Positions 1 to 8,893 of a stretch of DNA of 64,000 bases are shown one piece after another. How positions within the stretch are numbered: the first letter of the stretch is position 1; every line of letters starts with the position of its first letter. The translations under genes and the position numbers were made by a program. This DNA is from Bradyrhizobium sp. LMTR 3. Lineage in GTDB: Bacteria > Pseudomonadota > Alphaproteobacteria > Rhizobiales > Xanthobacteraceae. Location: contig NZ_MAXC01000049.1 of the NCBI RefSeq assembly GCF_001693485.1, positions 248,001 through 312,000 of the forward strand, given 5' to 3'. The notes beneath the pieces are model-generated. The model was not told the origin of the DNA. It saw only the letters and a list, made by a program, of their open reading frames with translations, and made no database searches.

Positions 1-164
1 TGATGGAATGGGAATGCGCGCTGAAGCATCCTGAGCAAGGCGCGCGCGAGGGCGCCGAATTCATCAAAAGAAATATCATTCGGGTGACGGAGAAGGCCTT
101 TGATGATTTCGCAGGTTCCGCCACCGACGACCAGATGAACCGCAAGATGCTTGGCATCTCCTGA
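1..164 (+). CDS. Sugar phosphate isomerase/epimerase, C-terminal fragment
   Basis: The reading frame enters from outside the window and stops with TGA at 162-164, so only about 54 codons are visible. The peptide (MEWECALKHPEQGAREGAEF, then IIRVTEKAFDDFA) resembles the C-terminus of xylose-isomerase-like TIM-barrel sugar phosphate isomerases/epimerases (IolE/AP-endonuclease-2 superfamily), recalled from family knowledge. The following gene, 13 bp downstream, is a Gfo/Idh/MocA dehydrogenase. These two families are often co-transcribed in sugar or inositol catabolic operons, so a shared substrate is likely, but nothing here identifies the sugar. The active-site residues lie outside the window. 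Confidence 0.72.
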   Translation, partial: MEWECALKHPEQGAREGAEFIKRNIIRVTEKAFDDFAGSATDDQMNRKMLGIS

Positions 165-177
165 GCGAGGAAGAAGA

Positions 178-1353
178 ATGGCTATTGAGGCAAGCAACAC
201 GGCTGGCGGTCATGGTCGTATCCGGCTGGGCATGGTTGGCGGCGGCCAGGCATCTTTCATTGGCGCCGTCCACCGCATTGCCGCGCGTATCGACGATCAG
301 TTCGAGTTGACAGCCGGCGCGTTGGCGTCGGACCCGGTCCGAGCCAAGGCCTCGGCGAAGGAGCTCGGAATCGCCAACGACCGCGCCTATAGCTCCTTCG
401 AAGAGATGGCGAAGGCGGAAGCCGCGCGCCCCGACGGGATCGAGGTGGTTTCGATCGTGACCCCCAACCACCTGCACGGCCCGGTCGCCAGGGCCTTCCT
501 TGAAGCCGGCATCCACGTCATCTGCGACAAACCGCTGACGACGACCGTCGCAGAGGCAGAGGAATTGGTGGAACTGGTCAGGAGGACAGGCAAGGTCTTC
601 GTCGTGACCCACAACTACACGGGCTATCCCATGGTCCGACAGGCCCGCGCCATGGTCGCGAACGGCGATCTCGGCGAGATCCGGCTGGTGCAGGCCGAAT
701 ACCTGCAGGATTGGCTGACGGAGCGGTTAGAAGCAAGCGGGCACAAGCAGGCCGCGTGGCGCACGGACCCGACGCGATCCGGCCCTGGCGGATGCATCGG
801 CGACATCGGCACCCACGCCTACAATCTCGCCTGCTTCGTCACTGGACTTCAGCTTGACGAACTGCTCGCCCAGCTCTCGACCTTCGTCGGCGGCCGGCGT
901 CTCGATGATGACGCCCAGATCCTCCTCAAGTGGAAGGGAGGTGCCAAAGGTATGCTTTGGGCGAGCCAGATCGCGGTCGGCAACGAGAACGGCCTGACGC
1001 TGCGCGTCTATGGGACCAAGGGCGGCCTCGAATGGGTACAGGAAAATCCGAACCATCTCTGGTTCACCCGCTATGGGCAGCCCAAGCAACTCCTCACCCG
1101 CGGCGGTGCCGGCGCCTTGGTCGAGGCGGGCCGTCTCACCCGCGTGCCATCGGGGCATCCCGAGGGTTACCTTGAGGGGTTCGCAACAATCTATACTGAG
1201 GCAGCGCGCGCTATCCGCGCAGCACAGGCCGGCAGATCGCCCGATCCGGCGGTGATTTTCCCGACCGTCGAGGATGGCCTTGCCGGTGTGAAGTTCATCG
1301 AAGCTGCGGTGAGCTCATCCGCAAACAATGGCGCCTGGGTTCGGATCACGTAA
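178..1353 (+). CDS. Gfo/Idh/MocA family NAD(P)-dependent oxidoreductase
   Basis: This 391-residue cytosolic dehydrogenase has a Rossmann N-terminus (LGMVGGGQASFIG near residues 17-29) and the family motif CDKPL at about 116-120, where the lysine corresponds to the EKP catalytic lysine. GDIGTHAYNL at about 208-217 supplies the conserved Asp and His of the sugar-binding domain. The frame could extend back to a TTG at 151, but ATG 178 is preferred because GAGGAAG lies just upstream and the upstream gene stops at 164. The length is normal for the family. It sits directly behind an isomerase/epimerase and probably acts in the same polyol or sugar oxidation pathway; the substrate cannot be read from sequence. 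Confidence 0.9.
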   Translation: MAIEASNTAGGHGRIRLGMVGGGQASFIGAVHRIAARIDDQFELTAGALASDPVRAKASAKELGIANDRAYSSFEEMAKAEAARPDGIEVVSIVTPNHLHGPVARAFLEAGIHVICDKPLTTTVAEAEELVELVRRTGKVFVVTHNYTGYPMVRQARAMVANGDLGEIRLVQAEYLQDWLTERLEASGHKQAAWRTDPTRSGPGGCIGDIGTHAYNLACFVTGLQLDELLAQLSTFVGGRRLDDDAQILLKWKGGAKGMLWASQIAVGNENGLTLRVYGTKGGLEWVQENPNHLWFTRYGQPKQLLTRGGAGALVEAGRLTRVPSGHPEGYLEGFATIYTEAARAIRAAQAGRSPDPAVIFPTVEDGLAGVKFIEAAVSSSANNGAWVRIT

Positions 1354-1435
1354 ATGCCGACGTGTCCATCTTATCCACGCCGAGGCGTAGGCCTAGGCTG
1401 AAGCAAGCGGGCAATCGTCAGGAATCGGGAACCTA

Positions 1436-1735
1436 CTATCGGGTGGAGAAGGGGGACGATCGAGACGCCTCCGCTCCCGAGCGACGTTTCACTGGACGAC
1501 CAGATTGGATACGTGCGTCCGCGATCAAATTCGCATATGTACGCAGCCCGAGGCGTAGCTCTCGCATCAGAGCGGGCCTGTTCGAAGCAACACTCGCCAT
1601 CAGCTCCAGTTGGTGGCGAATCAACGACGGGTTCAAGGTGGGCCATTCCAGCAAAGCGCGTGTTGCCAGCAGGGCAACGAAGCGAAAGAATTCTTCATCG
1701 CGGACTGCGATCTCTTCTTCCTCGCCCCTGGGCAT
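1436..1735 (-). CDS. Small hypothetical protein, divergent from the helicase
   Basis: A 99-residue minus-strand frame begins at an ATG whose bases overlap the ATG proposed for the helicase (shared CATG at 1733-1736). On the minus strand a clear GGAGG lies 6 nt before this ATG. The predicted protein is acidic at its start (MPRGEEEEIAVRDEEFF) and then amphipathic helical (LIRHQLELMASVASNRPALM), with codon use rich in CTG/GCC that looks genuinely coding. No family is recognised. If real, either it shares its start region with the helicase or the helicase begins elsewhere; alternatively it is a decayed gene end. Confidence is limited to the reading frame and the SD. Confidence 0.4.
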   Translation of the reverse strand: MPRGEEEEIAVRDEEFFRFVALLATRALLEWPTLNPSLIRHQLELMASVASNRPALMRELRLGLRTYANLIADARIQSGRPVKRRSGAEASRSSPFSTR

Positions 1736-4700
1736 GGTGGCCCTCCATCTGCTCGCACGGTGGAGGAAGTCGGGTCGCAAAGGCGTCGTCTTTCTTGCTG
1801 AAAACGAGAATAGGGCCGAGCGGCTGGGTGCCGTCATTCATGCCCTCGCCCCTTCGTGCGATGTGCTTGTTTTTCCAAGACTGAATACGCTGCCATTCGA
1901 TCAGCTTGAGCCTTCGCACGAAATCGCGGGTAGACGAAGCTCGGTCTTGAGGCGCGTTGCCAAGCCTGAGAAGCCGATCCTGCTCGTATCTACGGCAGAG
2001 GCCGTGATGGAGCGCCTTCCCACGGCGGCGAGTTGGTCCCGGATCATCCTCCGTTTGAAAGTCGGTGCCGTGTTCTCCGAACGAGATCTCCGGGCGCGGC
2101 TTGAGGCCCTCGGATACGACCTCGATGACGAGGCGGACTATCCCGGCGGCGCGCTGTTTCACGGGAAGACATTCGAGATTTTTCCCGCCGGCGCGCTCGG
2201 TCCGTTCAGAGTAGAGCATTCCGGCGGGGTGATACGTCGGATCGTGGCGTTCGACCCGATAGAACATGACATCGTTTTTGAGACGAAAGAGCTTCTCATC
2301 GACCCGATGTCGGAGCGGCTGGCGTTCCGGAACATGCGCGGAAAGCGCTCGACCCTGTTCGACTATTGCGGTCGAGCCAAGTGGATCGCGGATGCCGGCG
2401 TTTCAGCGCACGCTGATAGCTGGCTCAGCACGATCGAGGAGGCGGCGGGTCGCACGGACAGAGACCGGGAATACCTCGGAAGACGCGAATGGAAGCAGGC
2501 GACCAGGCGTATGAATGTGCTGTCGCAAAAGGCACCTTTCGCTCCCTCACCGGACTTTTCGCAGGTTGCATCGCCCAGGAAGGCGCTTCGTGCGTTCGTC
2601 GACGATACGCGGCGCGCCGGTTCGCGACTGGTTTTCGTCGCAGCGCATGAGGACGATCTGCGCGTGCTGGAACGGATGAGCGGAGTCAAGGCGGAGCACT
2701 TTGCGGATTGGAACGAGGCGACGGCCGGACGCAATCGTGAGGCGGCGCTCCTGGCCGACTTCGATAGGGGTTTTGTCGTGCCTGATCGGAAGCCTCTTGT
2801 CGTTGTGACTGCTTCCGATGTGCTCGGCAGCAGGGCTCATCATCCGCAGCCCCTGGTGAGAGCTTGGAGTGGGGCTTTCGACCACGCAGATGTGCCGGAG
2901 CAAGGGACTGCGGTGGTTCATTTGCAGCGAGGGCTGGCCTTGCTCGACGGCTTGCAGACCGTGGCAACGGGGGGCGGGTTGTCGCGCGAGATGATCAGGC
3001 TCGAATTTGCGGGAGACGATGCAGTGCTCGTTCCGCCCTCTGACCTAGCCTTGATCTGGCCATATGCGTCGGAGCGCGGCGAACTCACCCTCGACAAAGC
3101 GGATGGAAGTACATGGTGGAGCCGGCGTACCGAGGCGGAGCGCGAAATTCAAATCGCCGGCAAGCAGCTCGCCAAACACATCAGCCAGCGGCGGCGCCGG
3201 CGGGCTCCGAAACTTGTACCTCCTGGTCCCATCTATGAGAGGTTCGTCGCGCGTTTTCCGTATTTCACGACAGTCGACCAAGCGAAAGCCATTCGGGACG
3301 TTTTGGATGATCTTGCGTCGGGCCACCCCATGGACAGGATCATTTGCGGCGACGTCGGTTTCGGCAAAACCGAAGTGGCGTTGCGAGCCACGGCCGCCGT
3401 CGTATTGTCGGGGAAGCAGGTGGCGATCGCGGTGCCGACGACCGTCCTGGCAAGGCAGCATGTCGCGACTTTCCGCAAACGCTTCGCTCCGTTTGGCATC
3501 GAAGTGGGGAGTTTGTCGCGAACCGGTTCGGGCGCAGAGACAAGAGAGGTGAAGGAGGGGCTGAAGAGTGGCAAATTGAAGGTCGTGGTCGGAACGCAGG
3601 CCCTCGCCTCGAAAGACTTGAAGTTCGCCGGGCTCGGCCTTGTCGTCATCGATGAGGAACAGCATTTTGGGGCGACCGAGAAGGCGAAACTTTCCGGGCT
3701 GGCCAAGAGTATTCATGCGCTTTGGATGAGCGCCACGCCGATTCCGCGGACTCTCGCGGGCGGTCTTGCTGGCTTCAGGGACCTTAGCGTCATTGCCTCT
3801 CCGCCCATTCATCGACTCCCGGTCGTCACAAAGGTCGCTCCTCTTTCAGATGCTGCTATTGCCTCCGCATTGCTGCGCGAGCAAAGGCGGCACGGGCAAA
3901 GCTTCTTGATCTGTCCGCGAATTCAGGATCTCGATCCGATGCTGGCGCGCGTTCAATCGGTGGCTCCGGATCTCCGCATCGTCTGTCTGCATGGCAAGTT
4001 GCCTGCCGACGACATAGATGACCGAATGATGAGCTTCGTCGAAGGCGCGGCCGATGTGCTGCTGGCGACCAACATCGTGGAGAGCGGTCTCGATATCCCA
4101 CGTGCAAACACGATCGTGGTCTGTTGGCCCGAAAAGTTCGGTCTTGCGCAACTTCATCAGCTCAGAGGAAGGGTGGGGCGCAGCGGGATACGCGCGTTTG
4201 CGCATTTGCTGACCGATTCGGGCTCGGAGCGATCTGAGAAGCGATTGGCCGTTCTGGAGGAGTTCAACAGACCCGGCGCGGGTTTCGCGATCAGTGCGCG
4301 GGATCTGGACCTCAGGGGAGCGGGGGACGTGCTTTCAGAGCGACAGTCGGGCCATGTGCAGGTGTTCGGGCCGGTGCTCTACAGCCACCTTCTGAAATTG
4401 GCCTCGGAGAAAGCCGACGACAGAACAGCCGACCTGTGGGTGCCTGATCTGAATCTGCCGGTAGGGGACATGTTGCCCGCAGGCTACGTGCAATCGGAGG
4501 CGGTTCGGCTGGAAATCTACGGCCGCGTCGCCAGATGCCGAAGCGAAGATGAGCTGGACGATCTCGAGGAGGAGACCTCTCGTCGCTTCGGCAGATTGCC
4601 TCCGGCGGCCCGCGATTTCTTTGCGGCAGCAAGGCTCAGAATCGACTGCAGGCGAAGAGGAATCATAAGACTTGATGTCGGCCTGGATGCCGTAGCCGCG

Positions 4701-4838
4701 ACATTCCTGCCGGGACGACTTCGGAAATCCAGGGCGCGATCCCTGCAACGCGATGGCGATCGGGTTGTCTACATCAGCAACGGACGCGATGGACCGCTTA
4801 GGAAGGTCGAAGAGTTCCTCGACCTTTTGGATGAGTAA
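1734..4838 (+). CDS. Mfd-like DEAD/DEAH helicase (transcription-repair coupling factor paralogue)
   Basis: The protein follows the Mfd plan: a UvrB-like N-terminal domain, a CarD-like RNA-polymerase-interacting segment (VVHLQRGLALLDGL), then a RecG-like translocase. The translocase has Walker A GDVGFGKT (about residue 539, counted from ATG 1734), DEEQ box (about 640), MSATPIPRT (about 665), and GRVGRSG in the second RecA lobe. A C-terminal region follows. About 1,034 residues is shorter than canonical Mfd (about 1,150-1,180), and the far N-terminus looks incomplete. The open frame runs back to GTG 1362, but codons 1362-1733 look non-coding in this frame, so the start is unsure. It is probably a second, specialised Mfd copy rather than the housekeeping one. 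See the antisense ORF at 1436-1735. Confidence 0.85.
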   Translation: MVALHLLARWRKSGRKGVVFLAENENRAERLGAVIHALAPSCDVLVFPRLNTLPFDQLEPSHEIAGRRSSVLRRVAKPEKPILLVSTAEAVMERLPTAASWSRIILRLKVGAVFSERDLRARLEALGYDLDDEADYPGGALFHGKTFEIFPAGALGPFRVEHSGGVIRRIVAFDPIEHDIVFETKELLIDPMSERLAFRNMRGKRSTLFDYCGRAKWIADAGVSAHADSWLSTIEEAAGRTDRDREYLGRREWKQATRRMNVLSQKAPFAPSPDFSQVASPRKALRAFVDDTRRAGSRLVFVAAHEDDLRVLERMSGVKAEHFADWNEATAGRNREAALLADFDRGFVVPDRKPLVVVTASDVLGSRAHHPQPLVRAWSGAFDHADVPEQGTAVVHLQRGLALLDGLQTVATGGGLSREMIRLEFAGDDAVLVPPSDLALIWPYASERGELTLDKADGSTWWSRRTEAEREIQIAGKQLAKHISQRRRRRAPKLVPPGPIYERFVARFPYFTTVDQAKAIRDVLDDLASGHPMDRIICGDVGFGKTEVALRATAAVVLSGKQVAIAVPTTVLARQHVATFRKRFAPFGIEVGSLSRTGSGAETREVKEGLKSGKLKVVVGTQALASKDLKFAGLGLVVIDEEQHFGATEKAKLSGLAKSIHALWMSATPIPRTLAGGLAGFRDLSVIASPPIHRLPVVTKVAPLSDAAIASALLREQRRHGQSFLICPRIQDLDPMLARVQSVAPDLRIVCLHGKLPADDIDDRMMSFVEGAADVLLATNIVESGLDIPRANTIVVCWPEKFGLAQLHQLRGRVGRSGIRAFAHLLTDSGSERSEKRLAVLEEFNRPGAGFAISARDLDLRGAGDVLSERQSGHVQVFGPVLYSHLLKLASEKADDRTADLWVPDLNLPVGDMLPAGYVQSEAVRLEIYGRVARCRSEDELDDLEEETSRRFGRLPPAARDFFAAARLRIDCRRRGIIRLDVGLDAVAATFLPGRLRKSRARSLQRDGDRVVYISNGRDGPLRKVEEFLDLLDE

Positions 4839-4955
4839 TCGCGGCGTTGCTATTCAACTAACATGAGAGACAACCGATCCTCGTCTTCAGCTTCGGGACC
4901 TGCTGCGAAATACTTCCCGTGAGAAGCCACTTCGAAGGCGCGGCGCGCTCGGGAT

Positions 4956-5220
4956 CTATGGAAGCTCTGTGAGGACGTCCAGCAACGCACGCGCCAAGCC
5001 CTTTTGGTCGGCAGGCAGGCCGCGACGACGTGCCGTTTCTTGCAGTGCTAGAGTCGCCTCAATCTGGATGCGATACAGTGCCGGGTTTTGGTCGACACCG
5101 GCCGTTGCCGCCGGCTCGCCAAGGGGCCGAAGGTCAGGCAGGAAAGCCGCCCGCACCGCCTGAGATCCGCCAGCAGATCGTACAGCTCGTGGTTCCGGTC
5201 CGGTTCAGGATGTAGTGCCT
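4956..5220 (-). pseudogene. Small gene remnant, probably frameshifted
   Basis: On the minus strand a 66-codon frame (GTG 5156 to stop at 4956) encodes an alpha-helical, coding-like peptide ending RIQIEATLALQETARRRGLP and LARALLDVLTELP. Upstream, a different minus-strand frame reads DRNHELYDLLADLR, which looks like the same protein shifted by one register near 5157. I read this as a decayed small gene rather than an intact one. The family was not recognised. The surrounding 4839-5288 stretch shows no other convincing coding signal, promoter or terminator. Confidence 0.3.
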
Positions 5221-5288
5221 GCGAGGAGGGCGGGCCTGGAATTGCGGGTGGGCGTGCTTAGTTCCCGAAGATCACCGGAGGTTCGCTA

Positions 5289-5705
5289 ATGGTCCGGAAG
5301 TCGCTTTTCGCCGCAACGCTGGTCATTTGGCGCAACATCGGCGATGCGACGATCACGGCATTTCGGGCGTATTTCGAGAAGCTTGGACGTCGGCTGGGCC
5401 AGAACCTGACGATCGATGTTCTAAATATCGATCTTGCCGGTCACTATGAGCCGTGGCGGCGCAACGTCTCCGACGTCCGGATCATGCGGGACGTTACCCC
5501 GCCAAGCTTCAAGCTGCGTTACGTACTCACGGAAAGGGGAAAAGCCAGACAAGGCGGTGAAGATACCCTCACTGATATCAACTACCAAATGAATGCCTCG
5601 GTGCGCTTCTCCAGCGACCGCTATGCCTGCGAGCAGGCCCTGTTGGACGACTGGTTCCGGCGCACCTTTGCCAATCGCAGCCACCATCAACGACGGGTAT
5701 TTTGA
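5289..5705 (+). CDS. DUF3016 family protein, short form
   Basis: The 138-residue product carries the DUF3016 core: a central block NLTIDVLNIDLAGHYEPWRR, the conserved RIMRDVTPPSFKLRY, and a C-terminal LLDDWFRRTF. GGAGG lies 7 nt upstream of the ATG. Family members are usually about 170 residues, with a signal peptide followed by a Phe-x-x-Pro / Tyr-Thr-Asp segment. Here the hydrophobic start MVRKSLFAATLV runs almost directly into the core, so an internal deletion or truncation of the N-terminal part is likely. Function is unknown in the family; an envelope or periplasmic location is the usual inference. It stands alone between the remnant upstream and the LuxR/VCBS gene downstream. Confidence 0.7.
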   Translation: MVRKSLFAATLVIWRNIGDATITAFRAYFEKLGRRLGQNLTIDVLNIDLAGHYEPWRRNVSDVRIMRDVTPPSFKLRYVLTERGKARQGGEDTLTDINYQMNASVRFSSDRYACEQALLDDWFRRTFANRSHHQRRVF

Positions 5706-5893
5706 GGCGACGCCCCGAACGGCGAGGCCGGGCATCTGAGACAGTCCATCTGACGTGACGACACCTGTCGGATCGCTGGGGCGACGGACGCGTTTGCGAT
5801 GCGGCATCTGAACTGCGCTCACTGAGAAGAAAATCCTATGAAATATATTGGGATTGGCGGGGTTCACAGGGGAGGGCAGGTCGAGGACCGCTC

Positions 5894-8566
5894 ATGCGTC
5901 GTACCCGGTTGGTGATCGCAGACCGACACCCGATCGTTCTGCAGGGCTTGACGTCAGTATTCGCGGCTCATCGTGACTTCGAGATTATTGCGTCTTGTCG
6001 CGATGGAGCCAGCTGCGTTGAAGCGATTCGGAATTTGGCACCCGATGTCGTGCTTCTCGAGGACACATCGCCTGACGTGACGGCATCTGAAGTTCTCGCC
6101 ATTGCCAAAGCCGAGAATCCTTCCACCCGGCTGGTTTTCTTCACCACATCACTCGAACATGGCGATCTCGCCGCGGCAATCGCCGCCGGGGCCTGCAGTG
6201 CGATTTCGAAGTATGCGAGCCCCGAAACTTTGGTGCAATCCCTGAGGCTAGTGGTAGAGAGAATCAGTTTTCTGCCAGAACCGTCCCCAGACTTGGCGCC
6301 GACCGGGAAGGAAGTAAGCGGCGCCAATATCGAAAGTCCGCTGGCAGTGCTGACGGATCGCGAGCGCGAAATTATGCGTCTGGTGTCCGAAGGTTTGTCG
6401 AATAAAGCAATTGCGCGCCAGCTGAACATTTCCCAAGGCACCATCAAAGTGCACCTCCACCACATATATCAGAAGCTTGAGATCAACAATCGGACGGTGC
6501 TCGCGGCGCTCGCCATATCACAACGATACGGCGGGTTCGGCACGCTCTCGCTTGCAGCACTGACCTGCGCAGCGATGGACGACGCCGCGAACCCGTACGC
6601 GTCGAAGGCAACCTTCGTTGCCAGCAGTCCCCGCGAGGATGCCACCGCCGACGAAACAGTGTTGGATGGCGGAGCATACGATGTTTCGAGGGCCCATTTC
6701 CGTGGCGCGCTCTACCTCAACGGCGCGACCGGCGTTTACACCTATGTTCCCGGCAATGACACGGTCAATGCGCTGGCGGCGCCCACGGCCGAAACCTGCG
6801 CAATCACGGTTTCGCACGGCACTCTCTCGGGCAGCCAAACCTATAATGTCACTATTGGCGCTGCCAATGCCGCACCGGGCACGCCGAGCGCGACCGGCCA
6901 ACTCGATTCCGACATCTACAACACCGCCAATACGTTCACGGCAGCCAGCTCGACGAGGCCGAGCTTGGGCGGCTACGGCACCTTCATGATGACGGCGGCC
7001 GGAGTGTGGACCTACGCGCTCGACAACGCCAACAGCGCCGCGCAGGCGCTCGATGTCGGCGATACCCGGACCAATACCTTCACCGTGACCACTGCAAGCG
7101 GCACCGAGCAAGTGGTGACGGTCACCATTCGTGGCAGCATCGATGCGGACCTCAACGATTTCGACCCCTTGGGGGACCGCGGAATATCCGAACCGCCGTT
7201 CGTCTTCGGGACCTCCCGAGGCGACACCATCGCTGGAGGCGGCCATGAATTTCAAATCGTCCATGCGGGCGCCGGCGAGGAGGATACCGTCAACGGCACC
7301 GGCAAGGATGACCCTCTGTATGCAGGATCCGGCAATGACAGGTTCAGGGGCAATGACGGCAATGACACGATCTACGGAGGCCCCCGAACCGTCAACGACA
7401 ACAACGGCGCCGATACCTTCGTCTATCTCGCCGCGACGGACTCCAGTTCGGCCCAGTTCGATTCCATCACCGATTTCAAATTCGGGTCGGATAGGATCGA
7501 TCTGGCGGCCTTTGGCGCGCTTGCGTTCATGGCGCTGTCTGCAACGGCTAAAACCGTGCCGCCGCATACTATCGCCTCGATCTATGACAGCGCGAGCAAT
7601 CAAACCATCGTGTACGTGAATCAGACCAATCAAGCCCTTGATATAGGCGATTCGGCCCTTCTAGAAATCTACCTTCAGGGCGATGCGTTCGCTCAGGATT
7701 CGGATTTCGTCCACGAGCCGGCAACAGCGACCGTCGCGGCCACCGGCGAAGCGATCGATCCGGCGCTGGCCGCGATGACGGCAGGAGACGTTCTGACGGC
7801 GAGTGGCGCCGAGGCTTCCGTGGAAGCGACTGTCAGCGAAGCTGCGCGCGTCACAGACAGCATTTGGACCACATCCGACGAGAGCTTCAGCTTCCGTTTC
7901 GTGTGGGAGCGGGTCGATTCAACCAGTTCTGCCCAGCTTGCCAGTCTCGACCAAGCTCCGGGGCATGCAACCGAAGACGGCAGGGATGACGCCGTTACCC
8001 TCGTCAGAGGGTCTTCGGTCGAGCTTCCGCGCGGTCACGCGACCGGACCAGTGGAGGATCACTCCAGGTTCGATCAAGGGCCGATCCACGCAAGCACCGT
8101 CGCAATGACGACCAGAGATGTAGCCGCAACGCTCGCGGGAGGCACGATCGATCATGGCGGCTTGGCCGTGGCACCGGGGAGCGGTGCCAATCCCGGCCAA
8201 TCGCAGCGCGAGTTGCACGCAGTGTCTGCAGACGCATCAAACAACTCACATTCGGAATCGAATCCGAACGCTGCCAGCAAGGACCAGTCTGCCCCCGCCG
8301 ATGCCGGTCACGCAGAGATGGCAGCCGCCCCGGTACTCGGAGATTCATTCCAGTTCAAGAGCGAGATGGCCGCCTCCAAACATTCAGATGCTGTGGCAGA
8401 TGTGGGCAACGGTCCGGCTTCGACCTCGCATGACTGGCACGCCGGACATAATGGGCTGGCAGCGATCCAGGATACGGAACCGCCCGGGCTTTCGCTCGCT
8501 GAGCAATACGCCGCTGATCACGCCGGGGGCGCGCAGCATCATGTGCCGCACGATCTGATCGTGTGA
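5894..8566 (+). CDS. Receiver-LuxR regulator fused to VCBS-like and RTX calcium-binding repeats
   Basis: This is a single 890-codon open frame. Residues 1-122 form a response-regulator receiver (IADRHPIVLQG at the acidic pocket). The position equal to the phospho-acceptor Asp is Glu56 (DVVLLEDTSP), a potential natural phosphomimic; Lys106 is kept. Residues 152-207 are a LuxR/NarL helix-turn-helix (LTDREREIMRLVSEGLSNKA, then QGTIKVHLHHIYQKL). Residues about 235-415 hold two VCBS/cadherin-like beta repeats (GVYTYVPGNDT; GVWTYALDN). Residues 435-545 hold RTX-like repeats (GSGNDRFRG, NDGNDTIYGG) and the typical DTFVY/ITDFKFGSDRIDL end block. Residues 610-890 are Ala/His/Asp-rich and probably disordered. 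DNA-binding and secreted-type modules in one chain is odd. It lies immediately before the polysaccharide locus, and no signal peptide is visible. Confidence 0.85.
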   Translation: MRRTRLVIADRHPIVLQGLTSVFAAHRDFEIIASCRDGASCVEAIRNLAPDVVLLEDTSPDVTASEVLAIAKAENPSTRLVFFTTSLEHGDLAAAIAAGACSAISKYASPETLVQSLRLVVERISFLPEPSPDLAPTGKEVSGANIESPLAVLTDREREIMRLVSEGLSNKAIARQLNISQGTIKVHLHHIYQKLEINNRTVLAALAISQRYGGFGTLSLAALTCAAMDDAANPYASKATFVASSPREDATADETVLDGGAYDVSRAHFRGALYLNGATGVYTYVPGNDTVNALAAPTAETCAITVSHGTLSGSQTYNVTIGAANAAPGTPSATGQLDSDIYNTANTFTAASSTRPSLGGYGTFMMTAAGVWTYALDNANSAAQALDVGDTRTNTFTVTTASGTEQVVTVTIRGSIDADLNDFDPLGDRGISEPPFVFGTSRGDTIAGGGHEFQIVHAGAGEEDTVNGTGKDDPLYAGSGNDRFRGNDGNDTIYGGPRTVNDNNGADTFVYLAATDSSSAQFDSITDFKFGSDRIDLAAFGALAFMALSATAKTVPPHTIASIYDSASNQTIVYVNQTNQALDIGDSALLEIYLQGDAFAQDSDFVHEPATATVAATGEAIDPALAAMTAGDVLTASGAEASVEATVSEAARVTDSIWTTSDESFSFRFVWERVDSTSSAQLASLDQAPGHATEDGRDDAVTLVRGSSVELPRGHATGPVEDHSRFDQGPIHASTVAMTTRDVAATLAGGTIDHGGLAVAPGSGANPGQSQRELHAVSADASNNSHSESNPNAASKDQSAPADAGHAEMAAAPVLGDSFQFKSEMAASKHSDAVADVGNGPASTSHDWHAGHNGLAAIQDTEPPGLSLAEQYAADHAGGAQHHVPHDLIV

Positions 8567-8893
8567 CGGTGCTGTTTTCCGGTCTTAGAGGGCGCGGCGA
8601 ACGCGACCATCCATCGTGCGCACAGCCGATCCTGCACAGCGCGGACATCATCGATGGCTCTTGCCTATTTTCCACCCGCCGTTCGGCTTGCGCTTGTAAC
8701 ATCGAGGAAGTCTTCAATCGTCAAGTCAGGAAATCCTAGTTCATGTCCGCTCGACGCGCGGAAGCGAACGTCAGCGGCTCAAGCCCCGACGTGTGGTTTG
8801 AGCCAAATCAAACCGCCGCGTCATTCCTCCGCCCCAATGGACAACAATACAACGAGTCTCCATGAACTCCTTGATTGTGATCGCGGCCTCCAA
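8567..8893 (+). other. Convergent intergenic region with a short hairpin
   Basis: No convincing gene lies between the ends of the LuxR/VCBS gene (+) and the methyltransferase (-). A 7-bp inverted repeat, GGTTTGA (8795-8801) and TCAAACC (8808-8814), could form a weak hairpin between the two 3' ends. It lacks a T-run, so it would not be a classical intrinsic terminator. Confidence 0.4.

Noticed and set aside
3045..3812. Minus-strand ORF of 255 codons inside the Mfd-like helicase
   Set aside because: It is antisense to the Walker A and DEEQ coding region and shows no family features.
6518..7633. Long minus-strand ORF (371 codons) inside the LuxR/VCBS gene
   Set aside because: It is antisense to a clear domain-bearing protein, with biased Gly/Val/Arg composition typical of shadow frames and no family resemblance.
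8798..8811. TTGAGCCAAATCAA, resembling a FixK box
   Set aside because: It sits between two convergent 3' ends, not before any gene start, and has a mismatch at a key half-site base; a hairpin is the simpler reading.
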